A program made the translations under genes and the position numbers. Of a stretch of 5,205 nt of DNA, positions 1 through 4,743 are shown piece after piece. Origin of the DNA: Erythrobacter sp. (lineage in GTDB: Bacteria; Pseudomonadota; Alphaproteobacteria; Sphingomonadales; Sphingomonadaceae); the NCBI GenBank assembly GCA_030731635.1, contig JANQTR010000075.1, forward strand, positions 1 to 5,205. Direction: 5' to 3'. Each line of letters begins with the position of its first letter. Positions within the stretch are counted from its first letter, which is position 1. The notes beneath the pieces are model-generated. The model saw only the letters and a list, made by a program, of their open reading frames with translations, did not search any database and was not told the DNA's origin.

Positions 1-1
1 C

Positions 2-385
2 TGGGGCGCGTTGCTGCGCATGGGTGGCCATGAAAAGGAAATGTCCGGCGGAGAGCCTGACACCACCAACAACCGCATGGAGATGATGGCCGCGATCAAG
101 GCGCTGAATGCGCTGATCGAACCCTGCAAGGTCGATCTTTATTCCGACAGCAAATATGTGCTCGACGGGATGAGCAAGTGGATCCACGGCTGGCAGCGCA
201 ATGGCTGGGTCAATGCCAGCAAGAAACCAGTGCGCAATGCCGATCTGTGGCACGATCTGATCGAAGCCGCGCGCCCGCATGAAGTGAATTGGCACTGGGT
301 GCGCGGGCACAATGGCCACCCGGAAAATGAACGGGTCGATGCGCTCGCCAGTGCAGAGGCTGCGCGGATTGCGGCGGGGGGCTGA
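2..385 (+). CDS. rnhA: Ribonuclease HI, 5'-truncated by the window edge
   Basis: Endonuclease that cuts the RNA strand of RNA-DNA hybrids in the cytoplasm, for example R-loops and primer remnants. About 127 residues are visible and align with E. coli RNase HI without gaps from about its residue 22 (frame opens WGALLR). Metal-binding Glu48 lies in NNRMEMM (codon 80-82), Asp70 in YSDSKY (codon 146-148), and His124 and Asp134 in GHNGHPENERVD; all four keep E. coli spacing. The basic handle is present as KWIHGWQRNGW. The fourth catalytic residue, Asp10 with its TDGxCxGNPGPGG context, would lie just upstream of the window, so the gene is cut by the window and not degraded. An internal TTG at 11 or ATG at 20 should not be taken as the start. 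The C-terminus is a few residues shorter than in E. coli and ends at TGA. The gene converges on the DUF1508 gene. Identification is secure. Confidence 0.97.
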   Translation, partial: WGALLRMGGHEKEMSGGEPDTTNNRMEMMAAIKALNALIEPCKVDLYSDSKYVLDGMSKWIHGWQRNGWVNASKKPVRNADLWHDLIEAARPHEVNWHWVRGHNGHPENERVDALASAEAARIAAGG

Positions 386-390
386 CCCTG

Positions 391-453
391 GCGCCCTTCA
401 ACAAGCTCCCAGCGCCCTTCGACAAGCTCCCAACACCCTTCGACGAGCTCAGG
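391..453. repeat. Three tandem 21-bp repeat units (CCCTTCRACRAGCTC core)
   Basis: Three head-to-tail units of exactly 21 bp occupy 391-411, 412-432 and 433-453, starting 5 nt after the rnhA stop. Units 1 and 2 differ at one base (CTTCAAC versus CTTCGAC). Unit 3 matches unit 2 at 15 of 21 positions and ends CTCAGG where the others end CTCCCA. There are no spacers, so this is not a CRISPR array. The core resembles a dispersed intergenic repeat I recall from sphingomonad genomes (CCCTTCGACAAGCTCAGGG); that link is from memory and untested here. Confidence 0.8.
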
Positions 454-500
454 GTAAGCGAGAGTAGTGACTAGCCTCGCTCGTGCTGAGCCTGTCGAAG
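438..500. repeat. Long imperfect hairpin between convergent genes, REP-like and a possible bidirectional terminator
   Basis: Arms 438-462 and 476-500 are both 25 nt and flank a 13-nt loop. The outer 7 pairs (CTTCGAC/GTCGAAG), a middle block (GCTCAG/CTGAGC) and the inner 6 pairs (AGCGAG/CTCGCT) are perfect. In total 19 of 25 positions are Watson-Crick, and three of the six others could be G-U in RNA. The left arm overlaps the third tandem unit, so the right arm is an inverted copy of the same repeat family. It sits midway between the ends of rnhA (plus) and the DUF1508 gene (minus), where a terminator serving both strands is expected. There is no U-tract, so intrinsic termination is only an inference. 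Confidence 0.7.
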
Positions 501-514
501 CATGCGGGCTGAAT

Positions 515-691
515 TCAGCTGTTGTCTTCGGTCGGCGCGTCGGGGCCGTTCTTCTTGATCGAATCGATCGCGTTCTGTGCGCTCGACTTGCTGGAATAGC
601 CCTGCGTCGAGAACATCACTTCGGAATTGTACTTGAACCGCACGCGGAACTCGCCTGCGTTATCTTTGTAGATTTCAAACTTGTGCGCCAT
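515..691 (-). CDS. DUF1508 (YegP-like) small protein
   Basis: A 58-residue soluble protein, starting MAHKFEIYKD, with the DUF1508/YegP pattern: an aromatic strand KFEIYKDNAGEFRVRFKYN, then EVMFSTQGYSSKSSAQNAIDS, then IKKNGPDA and a short acidic tail. E. coli YegP carries two such repeats; this protein has one, a common size for the family. Biochemical function is not established. The start at 691 is preferred to the in-frame ATG at 742 because the downstream ATG is preceded by a good ribosome binding site (AAGGGAAGGGG, about 5 nt away) and the conserved region begins immediately, whereas the extra 17 residues look like untranslated sequence. It lies 62 nt downstream of the oxidoreductase on the same strand, so it may share that transcript or have its own promoter. 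Its end faces rnhA across the repeat hairpin. Confidence 0.85.
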   Translation of the reverse strand: MAHKFEIYKDNAGEFRVRFKYNSEVMFSTQGYSSKSSAQNAIDSIKKNGPDAPTEDNS

Positions 692-753
692 GTTTTCCCC
701 TTCCCTTGGTGGTTGATTGGCGGGCCGGACGTGCCAGATCACACCGCGTTTGG

Positions 754-1884
754 CTAGGCGGTTTGCGCCGCTTTGGCTGGCTGAAAGCGGACCGGCGCAT
801 AGGCTGCCGGATCAATCCGCGCGGTCATCGCATCGGCCCCCTGCCCCAGCAGCAATTGTGCGCCCAGGCGTGCCGCGGCAGGCGCGGTCTGGATGCCGAA
901 CCCGCCTTGGCCAGCAAACCAGAAAAATCCCGGCTGTGCGCGGTCAGCGCCATAAACCGGCAGGCGGTCAGGCGCGAAACTGCGCAGCCCCGCCCAGCGC
1001 CGCTCCACCGCTTCGATCTGCCAATCGGTGACCTGTTGAAACCGGTCGATGGCGATCGCAACGTCGATTTCCTCGGGCGCGGCATCGCACGGTTCGCTGT
1101 CAATTTCGTCATGCGGGCTGAGCCACAGGCGGCCCGCGTCAGGCTTGAAATAGAACCCGCCATTGATGTCGAGCACCAGCGGCAGATCGGCCGGTGCGTG
1201 CGGCGCGACTCGCAGCACCGCCACAGTGCGGCGCTTGGGCGCAATGCCAATCGGTGCGACGCCCGCCAGTCGCGCAATATTATCAGCCCATGCCCCTGCC
1301 GCATTGATCAGTGTCGCCGCGCGCCAGCTTTCGCCGCGTTCGCTGGAGATCGTCCATGCGCCGCCATCGCGGGTGATTCGCGAAGCCTGCGCCCGGCAGG
1401 CAACCTCCACCCCATGCCGCCGCCCCAGCCCGAGGTAATGCTGATGCAGCCCGGCCACGTCGATATCGGCGCAGGCCGGTTGATGCAGCGCCTCGCTCCA
1501 GTCAGGGCGGATATGCGGCAACTTATCGGCCAACGCAGCGGGCGAAAGCCGCTCGATCGTCACCCCGGTGCCGGCAAAGGTGGTCACGAATGCATCCATC
1601 GCAGCCCGGTCTTCGCCCCGCCCGACATACAGCGCGCCGCGCGGGGTAAGGAAACTGTGATCGGCCAGATAAGTGCCTGACGCCAGCGTCAGCGGCACCA
1701 CACCCGGCCCGCCGTAACATTCCTCCCAGAACGCGGCGGATCGCCCGGTCGCGTGATATCCCGGCGCGTCTTCAGCCTCAATCAACAGCACGCGGGCATG
1801 GGGCGCAAGCTCTGCGGCAATGCTCGCACCCGCCATGCCAGCGCCAATTACTGCGAAATCGTAGATTACAGCAGCGGACGTCAT
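754..1884 (-). CDS. FAD-dependent oxidoreductase, DAO family (D-arginine dehydrogenase DauA-like)
   Basis: 376 residues, full length for the D-amino-acid dehydrogenase/glycine oxidase (DAO) fold, predicted cytoplasmic. The N-terminal Rossmann motif GAGMAG is at residues 14-19, with an acidic residue (Glu36) ending the second strand. PGYHATGRSAA is at 41-51, INAAGAWAD at 193-201, FYFKPDAG at 244-251, WAGLRSF at 297-303 and the C-terminal flavin-binding GQGGFGIQT at 325-333. These blocks resemble Pseudomonas DauA, which oxidises D-amino acids to imino acids. Aligned from memory, the DauA active-site residues Tyr53, Arg222, Tyr249 and Arg305 correspond to Tyr57, Arg219, Tyr245 and Arg301 here, but His48 is Phe52 and Glu87 is Ala84. 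An alpha-amino or imino acid substrate is therefore likely and D-arginine is doubtful. The start ATG overlaps the upstream hydrolase stop in an ATGA, indicating coupled translation. Ends in TAG. Confidence 0.9.
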   Translation of the reverse strand: MTSAAVIYDFAVIGAGMAGASIAAELAPHARVLLIEAEDAPGYHATGRSAAFWEECYGGPGVVPLTLASGTYLADHSFLTPRGALYVGRGEDRAAMDAFVTTFAGTGVTIERLSPAALADKLPHIRPDWSEALHQPACADIDVAGLHQHYLGLGRRHGVEVACRAQASRITRDGGAWTISSERGESWRAATLINAAGAWADNIARLAGVAPIGIAPKRRTVAVLRVAPHAPADLPLVLDINGGFYFKPDAGRLWLSPHDEIDSEPCDAAPEEIDVAIAIDRFQQVTDWQIEAVERRWAGLRSFAPDRLPVYGADRAQPGFFWFAGQGGFGIQTAPAAARLGAQLLLGQGADAMTARIDPAAYAPVRFQPAKAAQTA

Positions 1885-2756
1885 AGCGGGGGCACCGTCC
1901 GATCCAGAAATTCGTCGATCGCCGCCAGCGCGCGGTCACGCACCGCGTCAACCTCGCGCAGGATTTCGTGGTGCGCCTCGTTCCCGAAGGCGACCATTTC
2001 GCCTTTGGGCAGGCGGCTGGCCGCGCGCAGGTTGGCCGCGTGGCTGACCAGTTTGTCGGATGATGTCGACACAAACAATACCGGCACCGGCACCGCTTCC
2101 ATCGCGCCATCTTCTTCCAGCTGCCGCCACGAGGCATAGGCACGTTCGACCCAGCGCCAGCTGGCCGGGCCCATCACCAGTTCAGGGCGGTGCTGGCGCC
2201 ACCACACCTCATCAGCATAACGATCAGGATCGTGGGTCAGAAGATGCGAACGGTCTGCCGGAAGCTCACCCGGCTTCTCGCTCCATTTCCATGCCTGCCG
2301 CAAGGGATCGCCCACCGCGCACATCAGTTTGGCTACCAGATGCAGCACCGGCAGCGGCAATGGGGGGCCGTTCATCCCGGTCATCGGCGCGCTGAGCACC
2401 ACTGCATCGGGCCTGATTCGCTGATCGACCAGCGCGCGTAAAATAATGTGCCCACCCATCGAATGGCCCGCCAGGACATGCGGTCCCTGCGTCTGGGCGA
2501 CCCAATGTTCCCAGAATTCGGCCAGATCATCGACCCAGACCGAAAAATCGCTAATATGCCCGGTGACCGCATCGCCGCCAAGCCGACCGGACCCGCCCTG
2601 TCCGCGCCAATCAGCCGCGGTCACTTTCCACCCGGCGCGGTGCCATTGTTCCAGCGTTTCGAGGTATTTTTCGTAAAAATCGCCGCGCCCCGGAAAGAAC
2701 AGGATCGATCCGCGCGGGTGCACAGACGCGCCCGGCCAATCAATCCGCCGAATCAC
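1881..2756 (-). CDS. Alpha/beta hydrolase (Hydrolase_4; lysophospholipase/monoacylglycerol lipase type), true start probably upstream
   Basis: 291 residues from the only canonical start (GTG at 2756). The nucleophile elbow GHSMG places Ser99, Asp234 lies in SSDKLV, and the likely catalytic His263 is in AHHEILRE. The oxyanion-hole turn FPGRGDFYEKY (21-31) and AADWRGQGGSGR (47-58) are typical of the serine aminopeptidase S33/PldB branch, whose members split acyl esters such as lysophospholipids or monoacylglycerols. No signal peptide is visible, so a cytoplasmic enzyme is expected. The GTG start would remove the first beta strand of the fold: the open frame continues upstream with family-like sequence to 2846 (see the 2757-2846 entry), giving about 321 residues. 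It is first in the minus-strand run and its TGA overlaps the oxidoreductase ATG by 4 nt. The family is secure; substrate is unknown. Confidence 0.9.
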   Translation of the reverse strand: MIRRIDWPGASVHPRGSILFFPGRGDFYEKYLETLEQWHRAGWKVTAADWRGQGGSGRLGGDAVTGHISDFSVWVDDLAEFWEHWVAQTQGPHVLAGHSMGGHIILRALVDQRIRPDAVVLSAPMTGMNGPPLPLPVLHLVAKLMCAVGDPLRQAWKWSEKPGELPADRSHLLTHDPDRYADEVWWRQHRPELVMGPASWRWVERAYASWRQLEEDGAMEAVPVPVLFVSTSSDKLVSHAANLRAASRLPKGEMVAFGNEAHHEILREVDAVRDRALAAIDEFLDRTVPPL

Positions 2757-2846
2757 ATGGCCATCGGCCGTCTGCCAGGTGCTTTCACGCGCGGCGGGCG
2801 GAATCGCCCGGCGGTCAATCGCGCCATGTTGGTCAACGTCGTGAAT
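2757..2846 (-). other. Probable 30-codon 5' extension of the hydrolase gene, starting at ATT
   Basis: Reading upstream of the GTG at 2756 in the same frame gives 30 more sense codons, including DRRAIPPAAR, ESTWQTADGH and V. The block ESTWQTADGHVIRRIDW looks like the N-terminal beta strands of Hydrolase_4 proteins. The frame is closed by TAA at 2867-2865 and has no ATG, GTG or TTG in between. It does have an ATT at 2846-2844 placed 5 nt after a perfect GGAGG. Other in-frame ATT codons (2819, 2804) lack a ribosome binding site. An ATG at 2827 is out of frame and would need one extra nucleotide to join the hydrolase frame. Either ATT is a rare initiator or a 1-nt indel (mutation or sequence error) is present. 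Confidence 0.6.
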
Positions 2847-2851
2847 AACGC

Positions 2852-2856
2852 CCTCC
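2852..2856 (-). promoter_or_regulatory. Strong Shine-Dalgarno GGAGG ahead of the ATT codon of the hydrolase
   Basis: Minus-strand GGAGG, complementary to the 16S rRNA 3' end, followed by GCGTT and then ATT at 2846-2844 in the hydrolase frame. By contrast, neither the GTG at 2756 nor the out-of-frame ATG at 2827 has a clear ribosome binding site at normal distance. This site is the main support for initiation upstream of the GTG. Confidence 0.6.
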
Positions 2857-2862
2857 GAGCGT

Positions 2863-2887
2863 GGTTACTATTTGGTAAGTCATAACC
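2863..2887. promoter_or_regulatory. Inverted GGTTA-N15-TAACC pair in the divergent hydrolase/cpaA intergenic region
   Basis: GGTTA at 2863-2867 and TAACC at 2883-2887 form inverted half-sites with starts 20 bp apart, about two helical turns, in the AT-richest part of the region between the divergent transcripts. A dimeric regulator could bind here and affect one or both genes. The same TAACC word recurs upstream of cpaB. It partly resembles the CtrA half-site TTAACC, but the classical TTAA-N7-TTAA is not present. No convincing -35/-10 pair was found on either strand. Regulator identity is inference only. Confidence 0.3.
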
Positions 2888-2948
2888 TGTAGCACTGCCT
2901 TCAAAGAAGCACAGCTCGTGCATGTCGCACGGCAACTTCGGGGGCACA

Positions 2949-3458
2949 ATGTTGACGACCACCATTCACTACGGTCTGCTGATCGCCTTGGCAATTGCGC
3001 TGGTCGTGGCCGCGTTCACCGATATTCGCAGCCGCCGGATCGGCAATTGGCTGAACGGTGCGATTGCGCTCGGCGCGCCGCTGTTCTGGTGGGCCAGCGG
3101 CCTTTCCTTGTGGCCTGATATGGCCTGGCAGCTGGGTTTCGCGTTGGTCATTTGTGCGATTCTGGTTGGGATCGCCTTTATTGGCTACAAGATGAACGTC
3201 CTCATTCTGGGCGGCGGCGACATCAAGTTGCTTGGCGCGCTGTCCCTTTGGTTCGCCCCGCTCACTTACATGCAGGTGCTGTTGATCATGTCCCTGTTCG
3301 GGGGCGCGATGGCGGTCGCATTCGTGGTGCGCCGCATGGTGTTCAAACCCAAAACTCCCGGCAGGCTGCCTTACGGCGTCGCGATCGCTTTTGGCGCGCT
3401 GTGGGTGCTCGCTCTCAATTACCTGCCCGAAGCTTCGCACGTCGCATTGGCGGCATGA
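2949..3458 (+). CDS. cpaA: Prepilin peptidase CpaA/TadV of the Tad (Flp) pilus
   Basis: Inner-membrane aspartic protease of family A24 that cleaves the leader peptides of Flp pilins and pseudopilins. It is 169 residues from this ATG, or 178 from an in-frame ATG at 2922. Numbered from 2949, the first catalytic Asp25 lies in FTDIRSRRIGNWLN and the second, Asp91, in GGGDIKLLGA (the GxGD motif). Several hydrophobic segments are visible, for example YGLLIALAIALVVAAF and FALVICAILVGIAF, and the C-terminal PYGVAIAFGALWVL is typical. It lacks the N-terminal cysteine-rich methyltransferase part of PilD-type enzymes, as usual for CpaA/TadV. The 2949 start is preferred because GGGGG lies 4-5 nt upstream and the first membrane helix follows at once; the nine extra residues (MSHGNFGGT) look unconserved. 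It is the first gene of the cpa run. No Flp pilin gene lies between it and the divergent hydrolase. Confidence 0.93.
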   Translation: MLTTTIHYGLLIALAIALVVAAFTDIRSRRIGNWLNGAIALGAPLFWWASGLSLWPDMAWQLGFALVICAILVGIAFIGYKMNVLILGGGDIKLLGALSLWFAPLTYMQVLLIMSLFGGAMAVAFVVRRMVFKPKTPGRLPYGVAIAFGALWVLALNYLPEASHVALAA

Positions 3459-3465
3459 ACCCGAT

Positions 3466-3515
3466 TTTAACCAATCAGACCGTAACCAACGCAACCATAC
3501 CCGCCCGCTAACCAA
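3466..3515 (+). promoter_or_regulatory. Three direct TAACCAA heptamers upstream of cpaB
   Basis: TAACCAA occurs at 3468-3474, 3483-3489 and 3509-3515 within the 90-bp cpaA-cpaB gap, with offsets of 15 and 26 bp; CAACCAT at 3492-3498 is a weaker fourth copy. The first, in TTAACCAA, is one base from TTAACCAT, an ungapped form reported for CtrA, a cell-cycle regulator that controls pilus genes in Caulobacter. This could be a control point inside the operon or an internal promoter for cpaB onward. Chance recurrence cannot be excluded. Confidence 0.35.
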
Positions 3516-3548
3516 ACCTAGGGCATTTACGAGGGGGCTAGATCAGCC

Positions 3549-4658
3549 ATGGATAAGAAGAAACTGGTTCTGCTGCTCGGCGCGCTGATCATCGCGATCG
3601 GGACGGCCTTTGCAGCGCGGAGCATCTTCGCCGGAGGCGCAGCCCCCGCAGCCGAAGCCGCCGCGCAACCCACCGGCCCGCGTGTGCTGGTAGCCAAGCG
3701 GGCGTTGACCGCTGGTACAATCATCACCGCCGATGCGCTGGGTTTCCAGCCATGGCCGACCGAACTGGTGCAGGACGCCTATTTCATCGACGGCGAAGCC
3801 GACATGAACGAGCTGATCGGCACTGTGGTGCGTTTTCCGATCACTGCCGGTGAGCCGGTAACGCAAGGTTCGCTGGTCAGCCCTGGCGATCGCGGCTTTC
3901 TTGCAGCGGCTCTCGGGCCGGGCATGCGCGCCGTGACTGTGCCGGTGTCGGCGATGACCGGCGTGGCTGGCTTCATCTTCCCGGGCGACCGTGTTGATCT
4001 GGTGCTGACGCAGGAAATCAAGAACGAGGGCGAAGGCGCTGATCTCAAGACGGCGGAAACCGTCCTGCGCAACCTGCGCGTGCTCGCCACCGATCAGACC
4101 ACGGAAAAGACCACCGACGAAAACGGCAAGACCGTGGTGACTGAATTCCGCACCGTCACGCTCGAAGTGACGCCCAAGATCGCGGAAAAGGTCGCTGTGG
4201 CGCAGACCGTTGGCACGCTCAGCCTGGCGCTGCGCTCGCTTGCGGACAACCAGTCCGAACTCGAACGGGCGGTTGCTTCGGGCGATATCACGATCCCGGC
4301 CAATGCCACGCCTGAACAGGAAGAAAAACTGCTCAAGGCTGCGATGGGTCGTCCGATCGACAAAGGCGCATCCTATGTGACTGGCGCTGACGTCTCGCGC
4401 TTCCAGCGGTCGAGTGTGCCGACCAAGGCACCCTCAAACGCTGGCTATGCCCCATCGGCAGCGCCAAGCACCGGATCGCGCACCGCCACTGCCCCTGTCT
4501 ACACCGGCCCCAGCGTACGGGTGACCCGCGGCAGCGAAACCACTGACACGCCGATCGACGGCAAGGCCAGCAGCAGCGCCATCCTCAGCGGTCAATCCGG
4601 TGGCCTTGGCAAAGCCGCCCCGCGTCTGCCCGCTGCCGGCGCGACCGTGACCAACTGA
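3549..4658 (+). CDS. cpaB: Flp pilus assembly protein CpaB/RcpC
   Basis: 369-residue envelope protein of the Tad secretion system, thought to work in the periplasm with the CpaC secretin. An N-terminal anchor (residues 3-27: KKK, a hydrophobic run, then RSIF) is followed by an Ala/Pro linker. A SAF-type domain follows at about 44-110 (PRVLVAKRALTAGTIITADAL through ITAGEPVTQGSL). The CpaB/RcpC core holds GPGMRAVTVPVSAMTGVAGF (123-142), FPGDRVDLVLT (144-154), ETVLRNLRVLATDQ (170-183) and TVTLEVTPKIAEKVAVAQ (202-219). The last roughly 85 residues are rich in Ser, Ala, Pro, Thr and Gly and probably disordered, with one ordered-looking island, VRVTRGSETT (323-332). The ATG at 3549 is the only reasonable start, since an in-frame TAG lies at 3519. 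GAGGGGG upstream is a weakly spaced ribosome binding site. Lies between cpaA and cpaC on the same strand. Confidence 0.96.
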   Translation: MDKKKLVLLLGALIIAIGTAFAARSIFAGGAAPAAEAAAQPTGPRVLVAKRALTAGTIITADALGFQPWPTELVQDAYFIDGEADMNELIGTVVRFPITAGEPVTQGSLVSPGDRGFLAAALGPGMRAVTVPVSAMTGVAGFIFPGDRVDLVLTQEIKNEGEGADLKTAETVLRNLRVLATDQTTEKTTDENGKTVVTEFRTVTLEVTPKIAEKVAVAQTVGTLSLALRSLADNQSELERAVASGDITIPANATPEQEEKLLKAAMGRPIDKGASYVTGADVSRFQRSSVPTKAPSNAGYAPSAAPSTGSRTATAPVYTGPSVRVTRGSETTDTPIDGKASSSAILSGQSGGLGKAAPRLPAAGATVTN

Positions 4659-4743
4659 GGGGCACATGACCATGTCGATCAACCTTACCTATCGTTCGCT
4701 TTCGACCAAGGCGACCAATGGCAAACCCGAGGGGGGCCAAACC

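Noticed and set aside
391..500. Possible CRISPR array
   Set aside because: The 21-bp units abut with no spacers, and there are only three of them plus one inverted copy.
515..742. Longer DUF1508 start at 742
   Set aside because: The additional 17 residues contain the ribosome binding site of the 691 start and show no conserved pattern.
706..1680. Long plus-strand open frame (324 codons) antisense to the FAD oxidoreductase
   Set aside because: Its translation is Arg/Pro/Ala-rich with no recognisable motif, and it lies wholly opposite a gene with clear flavoenzyme motifs; GC-rich coding DNA commonly leaves such open antisense frames.
2865..2893. Sigma-70-like promoter TTACTA-17-TGTAGC for cpaA
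   Set aside because: Each hexamer matches the consensus at only about half its positions, which is expected by chance in this AT-richer stretch.
2909..2921. Small hairpin GCAC-AGCTC-GTGC just before the cpaA ATG at 2922
   Set aside because: Only four base pairs with no extension; too weak to call a regulatory structure.
2753..2965. Minus-strand 70-codon open frame overlapping the hydrolase 5' region and the cpaA start
   Set aside because: It has no protein-like features and no ribosome binding site. Its internal ATG at 2827 matters only as a possible displaced hydrolase start.
2901..3515. Minus-strand open frame of 204 codons opposite cpaA
   Set aside because: Gln/Arg/Asp-rich shadow of cpaA, which has both catalytic aspartate motifs and membrane segments; no independent support.
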